A stretch of 54,557 nt of DNA, taken from positions 1 to 54,557 of the forward strand of contig JAQSWS010000024.1 in assembly GCA_029266495.1 (NCBI GenBank). Reading direction: 5' to 3'. The notes beneath the pieces were generated by a model that made no database searches, was not told the DNA's origin, and saw only the letters and a list, made by a program, of their open reading frames with translations. Positions 17,212 through 25,685 of this stretch are shown one piece after another. The DNA is from Rariglobus sp. GTDB lineage: Bacteria; Verrucomicrobiota; Verrucomicrobiia; Opitutales; Opitutaceae. A program made the position numbers and the translations under genes. Each line of letters begins with the position of its first letter. Position 1 is the first letter of the stretch.

Positions 17212-18578
17212 ACAGAGTTGGAAGGTGGGATAACATTGCCGGTGGGCCGCCCTGAGGCTTCCTCGGCGAGATATGCATTTGCGAGCAGGACGACGGGGTG
17301 GACGATCTTCGGCGCGGACGCGGTGGAGCCGCGGGTGGTCTTCAGGCTATTTTCGATTTGCAGGTGGCATCCGGGGTTCGCCGTCGCCACGACCTGCGCA
17401 CCGGTGGCGAGGAGGTGGCCGAGCTTCCGCTCCTGAAGCCAGCCGGCGGTTTCGGGCTGGGTGATGTTGTAGATGCCCGCGCTGCCGCAGCACCATGAGG
17501 CCTCGGCGCATTCACGCAGCTCGACGCCCGGAATGGCTTTGAGGAGCTCCCGCGGTTGTTTGCTCACTTTCTGGCCGTGGCAGAGGTGGCAGGACTCGTG
17601 ATAGGTCACGCTGACATTTTCAACGGGACCGGCGGCGGAGGCGCCGGGTTTGCGGAAGCCGATTTCGACGAGGTATTCGGAGACGTCCTTCAGCTTGCGC
17701 GACCATTCGACCGCGCGCTCGCGGTAGGCTGGGTCGTTTTCGAGCAAATGATCGTAGTGCCGCAAGTGGGATCCGCAGCCGCCGGCGTTCGAGATGATTG
17801 CGTCAAATGTGAACGGGTCGATCAGATCGAGCTGGCGGCGGGCGAGTTCACGGGCGGTGCCGGTGTCGCCGTTGTGGGCGTGAAGCGAACCGCAGCAGGG
17901 CTGAACGGGCGGGGTGTGAACCTCGCAGCCGTTGGCGAGCAATACATCGACGGTCGCGCGGTTGATGTCGGCGAACACAAGGTCCTGCACGCAACCGGTG
18001 AGAACCGCGACCCGGCGCGGAGCCGGCGGGGTCGCAACGGGTTTTTCCACGGGTGCGATCAATTGATGGGAGAATTTCGCCTGGATGACCGGCGCCTGCG
18101 GTTCGAGGCGGCGGAGGTTTCCGGGCAGAAGTTTCACCAGGCGGGTGCGGCGGGCGAACGTTTGAAGCCCGGAGACCTGCCAGAGCCACAGCAGGCGTCC
18201 GACGAACCGCAGGAGCCGCGGACGCGTGAAGAGGAGGCGCAGCGCGAACCAGCGGATGGCGTCCCGTTTCGGGGAATCGAGGACTCCTTTCTCCTCGATC
18301 TCGGCGCGGGCGACTTCGAACAGCTCGGAATAATTGACCCCGGCCGGGCACGCGGTGGTGCAGGCAAGGCAGCCGAGGCAGTAATACATCTCGTCGCCGA
18401 AGGACTTGGAGACCGCGAGTTCACCGTCGGCGATCGCACGCATGAGCGCGATCCGGCCACGCGGCGAGTTGCGCTCCTCCTTGGTTTCCACGTAGGTCGG
18501 GCAGGTTGGCAGGCACATGCCGCAGTGCATGCACTGCTGGAGAATCGAATAATCGATGTCCGCGAGTTTTTTTATCAC
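17208..18578 (-). CDS. glcF: Glycolate/lactate oxidase iron-sulfur subunit GlcF
   Basis: 456 residues starting with GTG (18576-18578), which overlaps the stop of glcD. Two 4Fe-4S ferredoxin motifs lie at C16-C19-C22-C26 and C67-C70-C73-C77. Two CCG-type cysteine-rich domains follow (QPCCGSLH near residue 225; ASWCCGSAGIY near 360). Together with GlcD this makes a membrane-associated 2-hydroxyacid oxidase that passes electrons to the quinone pool. No GlcE gene is present; many bacteria manage with a two-subunit form. The location after an isomerase, kinase and aldolase suggests that it oxidises the acid made from the aldolase's short aldehyde product. A decayed copy of its 5' end lies at 6632-6763. 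Confidence 0.9.
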   Translation of the reverse strand: MIKKLADIDYSILQQCMHCGMCLPTCPTYVETKEERNSPRGRIALMRAIADGELAVSKSFGDEMYYCLGCLACTTACPAGVNYSELFEVARAEIEEKGVLDSPKRDAIRWFALRLLFTRPRLLRFVGRLLWLWQVSGLQTFARRTRLVKLLPGNLRRLEPQAPVIQAKFSHQLIAPVEKPVATPPAPRRVAVLTGCVQDLVFADINRATVDVLLANGCEVHTPPVQPCCGSLHAHNGDTGTARELARRQLDLIDPFTFDAIISNAGGCGSHLRHYDHLLENDPAYRERAVEWSRKLKDVSEYLVEIGFRKPGASAAGPVENVSVTYHESCHLCHGQKVSKQPRELLKAIPGVELRECAEASWCCGSAGIYNITQPETAGWLQERKLGHLLATGAQVVATANPGCHLQIENSLKTTRGSTASAPKIVHPVVLLANAYLAEEASGRPTGNVIPPSNSV

Positions 18579-19987
18579 AGATCGAAGATCTTGCCCGGGT
18601 TGAGCAGGTTGTCGGGATCGAGGGAGCGCTTCACCAGCTTCAGAAGGTCATAAGAGGCGTCGCCGAGTTGCCGGCGAAGGAAGGGTTTTTTTGCGAGGCC
18701 GACACCGTGCTCCCCGGTGATGGTGCCTCCGCGAGCCAGCGTGGCGGAAACAATGTCGGCAAAGGCGAGTTCCACGCGGTGCATCTCGGCGGTATTGCGT
18801 TCGTCGGTGAGGATGGTCGGGTGCAGGTTGCCGTCACCGAAATGTCCGAAGGTGGCGATGTTGAGATCGTGTTTAAGCGCGATGGCCTCGACATCGCGGA
18901 TCATCCCGGCGAGTTCGCTGCGGGGAACGGTGACGTCCTCGAGGATTGTGGTGGGGCGCAGGCGGGCGAGGGCGCTGAAGGCGCTGCGACGGGCGGTGGC
19001 GAGGAGTGCGGCCTCGGAGGCGGAGGCCGCACGTTTGACCGAGGTGGCGCCATGCAGGCGGCAGAGATCCTCGATTTTCAACGCCTCGTCGGTCGCGGCG
19101 GCGGGATGTCCGTCGGTCTCGATGAGGAGAATGGCCTCGGCATCAAGGGGAAGCCCCACGTGGGTGAAGTCTTCGACGCACCGGATCGTTTTGCGGTCGA
19201 GGAACTCCAGGGTGCAGGGGATGATCTTCGCGGCGATGATGGCCGAGACGGTTTCCGCCGCGGAATCCATCCGGGAGAACATTGCGAGCAGCGTCTGGCG
19301 CGCGGCGGGTTGCGGCAGGAGTTTCAGCAGAACCTGGGTGATCACGCCGAGCGTGCCCTCGCTGCCGACGAACAGATCGCGGAGATTATAGCCGGCGACG
19401 TCCTTCACGCATTTGGAGCCGAGCCAGCAGATCGAGCCGTCGGCGAGGACGACCTCGAGGCCCATGACGTAGTCGCGGGTGACCCCGTATTTGAGACCGC
19501 GCAGGCCGCCGGAGTTTTCCGCGACGTTGCCGCCGATGGTGCTGATCTTCATCGAGCCGGGGTCGGGCGGATAAAACAGGCCGGCGGCCGAAGCGGCGTC
19601 GAAGATCGTCTGGGTGATCGCCCCGGCCTCGGCGCGGAGGGTGAGGTTGGCAGTATCCAGCTCCAAGATACGATCCATCTTTACGAGGCAGAGGACGATC
19701 GCGGCGGTGGACGGCACGCTGCCACCGGAGAGGCCGGTGCCGCTGCCCCGGGTGACGACGGGCGCGTGGTGCAGGCGGGCGAGCTTGAGGACGGCGGAGA
19801 CTTGCGCGGCGTTGCGGGCAAAAACCACGGCGAGCGGGCGCTGTTTGAGCGTGGCGGTGCCGTCGAAACCGTAGGGGATGATGTCCTCGGATGCGGTGAG
19901 AACCTGATCGGCGCCCAGGCTGGTTTGGAGTGCGGCAATGAGCGCCGTGCCTGGGGCGGAGGGAGCGGGGGTGTTCACGAGTTTCAA
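18575..19987 (-). CDS. glcD: FAD-linked glycolate/D-lactate oxidase subunit GlcD
   Basis: 470 residues. The PCMH-type FAD-binding domain spans about 35-215, with VVTRGSGTGLSGG, PPDPGSMKISTIGGNVAENSGG and FVGSEGTLGVITQ. The C-terminal FAD-linked oxidase domain follows to the end, with the histidine motif GHFGDGNLHPT and then TGEHGVGLAKKPF. It oxidises glycolate, D-lactate or a related D-2-hydroxyacid and hands electrons to GlcF. Its stop overlaps the GTG of glcF; the kinase gene ends 42 bases upstream. Which hydroxyacid is used cannot be read from the sequence. A decayed, twice-deleted duplicate lies at 6764-7055. Confidence 0.92.
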   Translation of the reverse strand: MKLVNTPAPSAPGTALIAALQTSLGADQVLTASEDIIPYGFDGTATLKQRPLAVVFARNAAQVSAVLKLARLHHAPVVTRGSGTGLSGGSVPSTAAIVLCLVKMDRILELDTANLTLRAEAGAITQTIFDAASAAGLFYPPDPGSMKISTIGGNVAENSGGLRGLKYGVTRDYVMGLEVVLADGSICWLGSKCVKDVAGYNLRDLFVGSEGTLGVITQVLLKLLPQPAARQTLLAMFSRMDSAAETVSAIIAAKIIPCTLEFLDRKTIRCVEDFTHVGLPLDAEAILLIETDGHPAAATDEALKIEDLCRLHGATSVKRAASASEAALLATARRSAFSALARLRPTTILEDVTVPRSELAGMIRDVEAIALKHDLNIATFGHFGDGNLHPTILTDERNTAEMHRVELAFADIVSATLARGGTITGEHGVGLAKKPFLRRQLGDASYDLLKLVKRSLDPDNLLNPGKIFDL

Positions 19988-20029
19988 ACAGAATAGCGCC
20001 GGGACGACGGCAGGCCAGCCTATGCGAGC

Positions 20030-21064
20030 TCAGGCCGGCGTCGTGCGAAAGCCCCACTGGCCGCCCAATTGCAGGCAGCGGGCGGCGGAGAGAATGCCCT
20101 CCGAGCACGTGGCGTCGCTGAGCGAGCTGGCGGCGGCGCAGACCCCCAGGCGCAGCGTATCGGCAATTTCCCAGCCGGCATGAAACCCGTGGAGCACGCC
20201 GCAGGCAAAGGCATCGCCGGCGCCGGCGGTGCCTTTGATCGCGGACGAGGGGACGTTGAGGCTGGGCTGCCAGTGGCCGGCGCCGGCGGCGTGCAAGGCA
20301 TAAACGGCCTCCGGGAAGTGCACGATCACCCAGCGGCGCACGCCGAGGACGATCAACGCACGGGCGGCGGCCTCGACGGCGGCGCGACGGATGGGTTGAT
20401 CCGGGGCGGGGCGCAGGGGGACGCCGGTGAGCTTTTCCGCCTCGAAGTCGTTTACGAAGAGAATGTCCACTTCGGGGAGCGCGGGCTTTACGACGGCGTG
20501 GAAGCGTCCGCTGTTTTCGCTTACGCAATCGAGCGAGGTGAGCAGACCGGCGGCGCGGGCGCGGCGGAGCACGCCGCAGGCGCGGGGTTCGCCATTTTCC
20601 AGGACATCGAGGCCATCCAGCAGCAGGATGTAGCCAAGATGGAAAATCCGGGCGCGCGTGAGGGTGAAGTCGAAGTGCTCCGGGGCGAGGAGGGCGTTGG
20701 CGCCGCGTTGGTGAAAGAAGGTGCGGCGGCCGGTCGTGCCGTCCGTCATCACATCGCTGTAGGAGGTGGGGGCGGCGGAGGTCTGGCGGAGTTGCGCGGT
20801 GTCGATGCGATGGTCCCGGCAATCGGCGAGGATGCGTTGACCGTCGGGGTCGTCGCCAACCAGACCGATGCCGGCGAGCGGGAAGTCCGCCCCCAATTTC
20901 GCGAGGCCCTTGAGAATGTTGTAGGGCGATCCGCCGTTGCCCCACGACTCGGAGCGAATGTTGGCAAGGGCGTCCTGGGGCGGCCAGCCATCGAGGATCT
21001 TTACGTGGTCGACGATCCAGTTGCCGCCGGCGAGGAGACCGGAGCGTGGGGAGGAAAGGCTCAT
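20030..21064 (-). CDS. PfkB-family carbohydrate kinase
   Basis: 344 residues from the ATG at 21062-21064, which overlaps the stop of the preceding isomerase gene (ATGA). Ribokinase-fold marks are the early WGNGGSPYNILKGLAKLGA motif (about 41-60) and the ATP-site/catalytic motif GTAGAGDAFACG, with D284 as the likely base. It phosphorylates a sugar, here most probably the ketose made by the upstream isomerase. PfkB kinases of this kind commonly attack the C1 hydroxyl of ketoses, which would suit the aldolase in the same operon. Assignment of the substrate is an inference from context. The frame is open 52 codons further upstream, but that part is a low-complexity shadow of the isomerase gene. 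Confidence 0.88.
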   Translation of the reverse strand: MSLSSPRSGLLAGGNWIVDHVKILDGWPPQDALANIRSESWGNGGSPYNILKGLAKLGADFPLAGIGLVGDDPDGQRILADCRDHRIDTAQLRQTSAAPTSYSDVMTDGTTGRRTFFHQRGANALLAPEHFDFTLTRARIFHLGYILLLDGLDVLENGEPRACGVLRRARAAGLLTSLDCVSENSGRFHAVVKPALPEVDILFVNDFEAEKLTGVPLRPAPDQPIRRAAVEAAARALIVLGVRRWVIVHFPEAVYALHAAGAGHWQPSLNVPSSAIKGTAGAGDAFACGVLHGFHAGWEIADTLRLGVCAAASSLSDATCSEGILSAARCLQLGGQWGFRTTPA

Positions 21065-21636
21065 TCGCTGAGGAGATGGATGCGGGCGGGTTCGTCCTCC
21101 TCGATACCCGGGAAGCGGCCGACCCCGGGGTTGACGAAGAAGTTGTCGCGCAAGTCGTCGTTGGCGGTGCTGACTTCGCCGATGATGCACTCGTCGCTGG
21201 ACGGGGCAAACGCGTGCCATACTCCGGGCACAAGGGTGACGCGATGGCCGGCTGCGAGGACATAGGGCCGGCCGGCGGGGAGTTCGGTGGGGATTCCGTT
21301 GATCGGCACGGTCACGAGGTCGTTGGACGGGGAGTTTTCATCGGCGGGTTTGCGCGCCCAGAGCCAGAGGGTGAGCGAGCCGGCGCGACAGATGATATCC
21401 TCTTTTTTCTTTGCGTGGGTATGGCAGGGGGTGCGCTGGCCAAGGCGGGCATACATGAGTTTTTCGCAATATTCCGGCTCGGCCGCGAGGTTGATGAGCG
21501 TGAGGCCGTGCCGGTCGAAATCACCGAGGCCGAAGTCGGTGATGTCCCATTGCGGGTTCGGCGGAAGCACCCAGCAATGCTTGTGAAAGCAGTCGCGGGC
21601 CTGACGATAGGCTTGATTGATGGCGGAGCGTTTCAT
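21061..21636 (-). CDS. D-lyxose isomerase family protein
   Basis: 191 residues of the cupin-fold D-lyxose isomerase family (formerly DUF1498). Metal ligands are visible as H72, H74 and E79 in PCHTHAKKKEDI and H141 in GVWHAF. The family interconverts D-lyxose and D-xylulose, and many members also act on D-mannose/D-fructose. The start overlaps the stop of the upstream gene (ATGA, 21633-21636) and its own stop overlaps the kinase start, so all three are translationally coupled. Length fits the short branch of the family. An isomerase followed directly by a kinase is the normal first pair of a pentose or hexose pathway. Both D-lyxose and D-mannose are possible substrates; the two mannosidases in the window make mannose a serious alternative. 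Confidence 0.85.
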   Translation of the reverse strand: MKRSAINQAYRQARDCFHKHCWVLPPNPQWDITDFGLGDFDRHGLTLINLAAEPEYCEKLMYARLGQRTPCHTHAKKKEDIICRAGSLTLWLWARKPADENSPSNDLVTVPINGIPTELPAGRPYVLAAGHRVTLVPGVWHAFAPSSDECIIGEVSTANDDLRDNFFVNPGVGRFPGIEEDEPARIHLLSE

Positions 21637-22778
21637 GGACGGGTTTGGAAGAACGAAAGATCGACAGGGTGGCGCGCGACGGTGCCCGACGTGGATCGGG
21701 CGAGGAGGTGATTGCCGGCGAGACGGATCGATTTGAGGCGGTCGAAGCCACGGGGCAGCGCGACGACCCCCATGATATAGTTGATGGTGGCGACCCGGTC
21801 GCCACGCAGGCGGAGGACGGTGGGAATGCCGGCTTGGGAAAGCGGATTGGGTGCGGCGGATTCGGCGAGGCCGAAATGGAAGTAACTGGTGACCTCCTCG
21901 AGCCCGAGGACACGGCGGTGGCGGCCGTTCCACGGCGGATAATGGCGTCCGCCGTTGGAGTGCCAGAGGAGGGTGGAGGCGAGTATGCGCGGGTCTTTGA
22001 TGGCGAACCAAAGCCAGCCGGCCTTCGGGAAAGTGACGGTGGTCCAGGCGAACGGGGCGTCGGCCCGCGACGAAACCATCACGATGTCCTCGAAGCCTTC
22101 GCGGGCGGGATAGCGCGAGAGGTCGGCCTTGCCGCCGGAGGCGAGAGGCACGCGTGTCAGGCTGCGGAACGGCGCGCCCGGCTTGAGCGAGGAATAACCG
22201 CCCGCGGCCGGCGACTCGAAGGGTTGCGGACACACGCGGCCCTCGCGCCACGGGCTGAGGAGGATTTGTCCCGGGCCGTTCTCCTCGGGGAACGCGAGCA
22301 TGGCGTGGTGGCCGATATTCAGCGGACCGGAAAAACCTTTCAGTTCATGGCGACAGTAGAGATTGGTTTCGCCGTTGCGAAGGAGGATGTGCTTGGTCAC
22401 TTCCCCGGTGCGGACCTTCGTGCGCAGGCGGGTGACGAATTCGATTCCGGAGGGCGTGGTCTCGCATCCGACAAAGTCCCAGCGTTCCGTGGCGGTTTCG
22501 CCGTGCGCGGGATGACGTTCGCCGCGCCAGGGGCGCGCGTTGCCGCCGAACGGGGCGCAAAAGAAATCGCCGCGCAGGGTTTTGAGGATGGGCGCGGTGT
22601 CCGGCGCGAGCGGTTCTTCGCTCCAAGGAGCGATCGAGAAGGGGTTGACCACGCCCCGCTCGGTGCGAAAACGCACGGGCGCGAGATGTCCGCCGTCGCG
22701 GGTGAGACTCGCCTCGACGCAGTCGCTGGCGAATGTCCAGGATGGGGCGCCGCGGACGGTTTTTAGGGGAGGAGGCAT
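21633..22778 (-). CDS. Galactose-mutarotase-fold protein (aldose-1-epimerase-like)
   Basis: 381 residues, mostly beta-strands, without signal peptide. The pattern (SDCVEASLTRDGGHLAPVRF near the start, HILLRNGETNLYCRHELKG, NIGHHAMLAFPE near the middle) is that of the galactose-mutarotase-like fold, seen in aldose 1-epimerases and in uncharacterised relatives of sugar-catabolism operons. The H-H pair in GHHAML could be part of the sugar site. It overlaps the isomerase start by four bases and follows the oxidoreductase gene after 75 bases. It may convert anomers of the sugar used by the isomerase. It could also be a non-catalytic relative; the specific sugar is unknown. Confidence 0.65.
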   Translation of the reverse strand: MPPPLKTVRGAPSWTFASDCVEASLTRDGGHLAPVRFRTERGVVNPFSIAPWSEEPLAPDTAPILKTLRGDFFCAPFGGNARPWRGERHPAHGETATERWDFVGCETTPSGIEFVTRLRTKVRTGEVTKHILLRNGETNLYCRHELKGFSGPLNIGHHAMLAFPEENGPGQILLSPWREGRVCPQPFESPAAGGYSSLKPGAPFRSLTRVPLASGGKADLSRYPAREGFEDIVMVSSRADAPFAWTTVTFPKAGWLWFAIKDPRILASTLLWHSNGGRHYPPWNGRHRRVLGLEEVTSYFHFGLAESAAPNPLSQAGIPTVLRLRGDRVATINYIMGVVALPRGFDRLKSIRLAGNHLLARSTSGTVARHPVDLSFFQTRP

Positions 22779-22853
22779 GGTGATGGCGGTGGAAACGGAC
22801 GCTCGGAGCGGACGCCGCGGAGAGCCGTCCCTACCGCCGTTCCTATCTGTGAG

Positions 22854-23990
22854 TCAGAGTGTGACGACGGTGGTGTCGCGATGCGAGGCCAGGGCGGCAG
22901 CCCAGATTTCGTGATGGGCGACGGCCTCGTCGGGCGTGGCGCAGCCGAAGCGATCAACGAGCTGGCCGGCCCGTTCGGCGAGGTAGGCCGCCCACATCTG
23001 CATGAGGATATCAGGGAAACCGGGCTCAAAAATACCGCCGGTGATCGTCTTGAACGGCATGGCAAAACCGAGATCGGTGGCGGACCAGGCCTGCTCTTTT
23101 CCACGCGTGTAAGTGAGCAGGGTCTTGGGTTGCTTGGTGGAGAAACGCACGCCGCCATCGGTGCCGAGGATCTCGATTTCCCACGAGTTGGTGTCGGTGG
23201 GACTCATCCGTTTCGTCTCAAGCGTAAGCGGGACGCCGGGCTGGCCGGGGAGATCGACGGTGCAATGGAGGACGGCGTTGTCCCACGTGTCGCAGGGCGC
23301 GGTGCCGCCTTTGCCATCGGGACGTTCGGTGTAGATTTTTTGGAGCTGGGCGTAGAGGCGGGCGGGCTTCCAGCCCATGCGCAGCGGCACGTGGGCAACG
23401 TGGAGGCCGAGGTCGTTCATCACGCCAGCCTCGCCGCAGAATTTATTCTGGCGTTTCCAGTTGATCGGCTTGGTGGGGTCGAGGTCGCTGGAGTGGAGGA
23501 AGCTGTTGCGGATGGAGAGAATCTTGCCGAACGCGCCGGAGCGCGCGGCGGCGATGGCGCGTTGCACGCCGGGAAGAAAGGGAAACTCGGAGGAGACGCG
23601 CACGAAGCGGCCGAGTTGGACGCCTTCATCGCGGATGCGACGGGCGGCGGCGAGGTCGATGCCGAAGGGTTTTTCGGCGAGGAGGTCTTTGCCGGCGCGG
23701 AGAACGTCGAGATAGAGCGCCTCATGGAGGTGGTGCGGCACGGCGACGTAAACGACGTCGATATCGGTTCGCGCGAGGAGCACGCGGTGGTCGGTGTCGA
23801 AGTGTTGCACGGTCGGCACCTGGCGGAACCAGTCGAGGGCGGCGGTGTTGACGTCACAGACGGCGACGAGCTCGGGACGGACGGGGCAGTCGAGCAGCGA
23901 GAACCAGCGGCCGAAGGCGCTGGCGACTTCTCGACCCATGAGGCCGGCGCCGATGACGGCGACGCGGACGGCGGGAGTGGACGTGGACAT
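22854..23990 (-). CDS. Gfo/Idh/MocA-family oxidoreductase
   Basis: 378 residues. The Rossmann motif GAGLMG (G14, G16, G19) binds NAD(P), and the AEKPFG motif (E106, K107, P108) carries the conserved lysine of this family. The C-terminal alpha/beta domain is complete. Such enzymes oxidise or reduce hydroxyl groups of sugars, inositols or glycosides, in some cases as the first step of oxidative glycoside cleavage. It begins four bases after the aldolase stop, inside the DeoR operon. The substrate is not identifiable; a sugar or sugar acid released by the operon's mannosidase is likely. It starts at the ATG at 23988-23990 without a Shine-Dalgarno sequence. Confidence 0.9.
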   Translation of the reverse strand: MSTSTPAVRVAVIGAGLMGREVASAFGRWFSLLDCPVRPELVAVCDVNTAALDWFRQVPTVQHFDTDHRVLLARTDIDVVYVAVPHHLHEALYLDVLRAGKDLLAEKPFGIDLAAARRIRDEGVQLGRFVRVSSEFPFLPGVQRAIAAARSGAFGKILSIRNSFLHSSDLDPTKPINWKRQNKFCGEAGVMNDLGLHVAHVPLRMGWKPARLYAQLQKIYTERPDGKGGTAPCDTWDNAVLHCTVDLPGQPGVPLTLETKRMSPTDTNSWEIEILGTDGGVRFSTKQPKTLLTYTRGKEQAWSATDLGFAMPFKTITGGIFEPGFPDILMQMWAAYLAERAGQLVDRFGCATPDEAVAHHEIWAAALASHRDTTVVTL

Positions 23991-23993
23991 GGG

Positions 23994-24824
23994 TCAGGCG
24001 AGGAGTTTGAGGGCTTGGGCGGGCGTGATGTTTTCGTGGAGCACGGCCATGAGGGCGCGGGTCATCGCGGCGGGCTTGGGGTGCTGGATGATGTTGCGGC
24101 CATAAACGATGCCGCGTGCGCCCTGCGCGATGAGGTCGGCGGTGCGTTGGAGGATGACCTCGTCGGAGACGCGCCCGCCGCCGCGCACGAGGACGGGGAT
24201 GCCACCGGCGGTCTCGACGACCTTGTGGTAGATGGAGACGTCATCGGTCGGATCGGCCTTGATGATATCGGCGCCGAGTTCGACCGCCTGGCGGACGAGC
24301 GGGATGATTTTTTGCGGGTCCCCGTCGACCATGTAGCCGCCGGCCTTGGCGTTGGGTTGGAAGACGAGCGGCTCGATCATGAGCGGCATGCCGAAACGGT
24401 CGCAGAGCGGTTTGATCGCGAGGATGTTTTGGATGCACTGATCGGCGACCTCGGGCTGTTCGGGGATGCGGAAGAGATTCACGACCACGCAAGCGGCGTC
24501 GAGGCGGAGCGCCTGTTCGACGGGATCGGCGATGATGCGCGAGAAGAGCGAGCGAGGGAGCTGGTTTCCATAGACGTTGGCGACATCGGTGCGCAGGACG
24601 AGCGCGGGTTTGGGACGCACGGGCAGGGCCTGGAGGTGAGGGGCCTGTCCGATCGTAAGCTGGATCGCGTCGGGTGCGGCGGCGACGAGGGTGGCGATGG
24701 CCTTGGGAAGGTTCTCGATACCGGCAAGAAACCCGGCCTCGTTGAAGAAGCCGTGATCGACGGCGACATCGAAGCAGCGGCCGGTTTGCGGGTTAAAGAG
24801 GCGGTTGAGACGGGCGGTTTTCAT
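23994..24824 (-). CDS. Class I aldolase of the DeoC/FbaB/LacD family
   Basis: 276 residues from the ATG at 24822-24824. The TIM-barrel pattern runs FDVAVDHGFFNE (start), CVVVNLFRIPE (middle), GADIIKADPTDD and PVLVRGGGRVSD (end). K189 in IIKADPT is the probable Schiff-base lysine. Relatives cleave ketose 1-phosphates or related compounds to DHAP and an aldehyde, as in FbaB, LsrF and LacD. It lies seven bases after the DeoR gene. With the isomerase and kinase it would split a ketose phosphate to DHAP plus glycolaldehyde (from a pentulose) or glyceraldehyde (from a hexulose). That is an inference from the set of neighbours. Confidence 0.85.
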   Translation of the reverse strand: MKTARLNRLFNPQTGRCFDVAVDHGFFNEAGFLAGIENLPKAIATLVAAAPDAIQLTIGQAPHLQALPVRPKPALVLRTDVANVYGNQLPRSLFSRIIADPVEQALRLDAACVVVNLFRIPEQPEVADQCIQNILAIKPLCDRFGMPLMIEPLVFQPNAKAGGYMVDGDPQKIIPLVRQAVELGADIIKADPTDDVSIYHKVVETAGGIPVLVRGGGRVSDEVILQRTADLIAQGARGIVYGRNIIQHPKPAAMTRALMAVLHENITPAQALKLLA

Positions 24825-24831
24825 GGGAGAA

Positions 24832-25596
24832 TTACCTGGTGACGACGTGCAGCGTGGTGCCATGCGAGGTGAGTGCGGTGCGTTCGGCGCGGGTGAAGGC
24901 ACGGTCGGTGAACACGTCGTGAATCTGCGCCCAGTTGGCGTAACGGATGGCGGCGGGTTGATCCCATTTCGACGAATCGACGACAACGACGGCGCGCCGG
25001 GCGCCGGCGGCGATCGCGCCTTTGACGCCGGCTTCGGACAACTCGGTGGTGCAAGGGCCCCCGGATGCATCGATGCCGGAGGCGCCGAGGAAGGCGAAGT
25101 CGGGCCTGAGACGACGAACCCATTCCAGCGCCCCCGCGCCGGTGAGGGCGAGGCTGACGCTGCGCACTTCTCCGCCGATCGCGATCAGGCGGGTGTCGGC
25201 GGCGGGCCGCTCGGAGAGCAGGGGGACGGAGTTGGTGAAGAGCGTGAGCTGGGGACGGGCGACGAGCAGGCGACCGATTTCCAGCGTGGTGGTGCCGGCG
25301 TCGACGAAGACGGTGGCGCCGGGTTTGACGAGAGCGGCGGCGCTTTTGGCGAGAGCAAGTTTGGCCTCCAGGGACTCGCGGCTCTTGCGATCGAAGGAGA
25401 CTTCGCCCTGCGCGTGATCGGGATGAAGCACCCCGCCATGGGTGCGGACGAGCTTGCCGAGCTTTTCGAGGAAAGTGAGGTCCCGACGGATCGTCGCCGG
25501 CGACGCCTTCAACAGGCCTTCCAGGGCGGTGAGGGTGATCGAGGGCTGCTTCTCGAGGGCGGTGAGAATCGCCTGGTGTCGTTCTTGAGCGAACAT
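24832..25596 (-). CDS. DeoR-family transcriptional repressor
   Basis: 254 residues from the ATG at 25594-25596. An N-terminal winged helix-turn-helix (about 3-58: ERHQAILTALEKQPSITL, then SPATIRRDLTFLEKLGKL, then RTHGG) is followed by the sugar-phosphate sensor domain of DeoR proteins (DAGTTTLEIGRLL, LFTNSVPLL, TELSEAGVKGAI). Effectors of this family are phosphorylated sugars, for example ketose 1-phosphates, which would fit the kinase product of its operon. An inverted repeat that includes the start codon (25595-25619) is a likely autoregulatory operator. The gene leads the operon that ends with the GH38 enzyme. An upstream in-frame ATG at 25627-25629 would place the operator inside the coding region and is less likely. 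Confidence 0.9.
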   Translation of the reverse strand: MFAQERHQAILTALEKQPSITLTALEGLLKASPATIRRDLTFLEKLGKLVRTHGGVLHPDHAQGEVSFDRKSRESLEAKLALAKSAAALVKPGATVFVDAGTTTLEIGRLLVARPQLTLFTNSVPLLSERPAADTRLIAIGGEVRSVSLALTGAGALEWVRRLRPDFAFLGASGIDASGGPCTTELSEAGVKGAIAAGARRAVVVVDSSKWDQPAAIRYANWAQIHDVFTDRAFTRAERTALTSHGTTLHVVTR

Positions 25597-25619
25597 GATC
25601 GAAATAATGAAACGATCAT
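25595..25619. promoter_or_regulatory. Inverted repeat at the DeoR gene start, probable operator
   Basis: ATGATCG (25595-25601) and CGATCAT (25613-25619) are exact inverse complements 11 bases apart, and the first arm covers part of the regulator's start codon. Tracts of A and T lie between them. DeoR proteins typically bind such repeats near their own start. Confidence 0.55.
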
Positions 25620-25685
25620 AAGCAATCAATCAAGGCCAAAGCCATTTCATGAGCCGCCCTAGGCCGGAATCTTGAGGTGTGCGGG

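Noticed and set aside
22881-24842. A 653-codon open frame antisense to the oxidoreductase and aldolase genes
   Set aside because: It spans two real genes and their junction, is acidic and low in complexity, and has no recognisable domain.
14437-25596. A bacterial microcompartment for sugar breakdown, as known for fucose/rhamnose in related phyla
   Set aside because: An aldolase and aldehyde-forming chemistry are present, but no shell protein, encapsulation-type peptide or lactaldehyde reductase gene is in the window.
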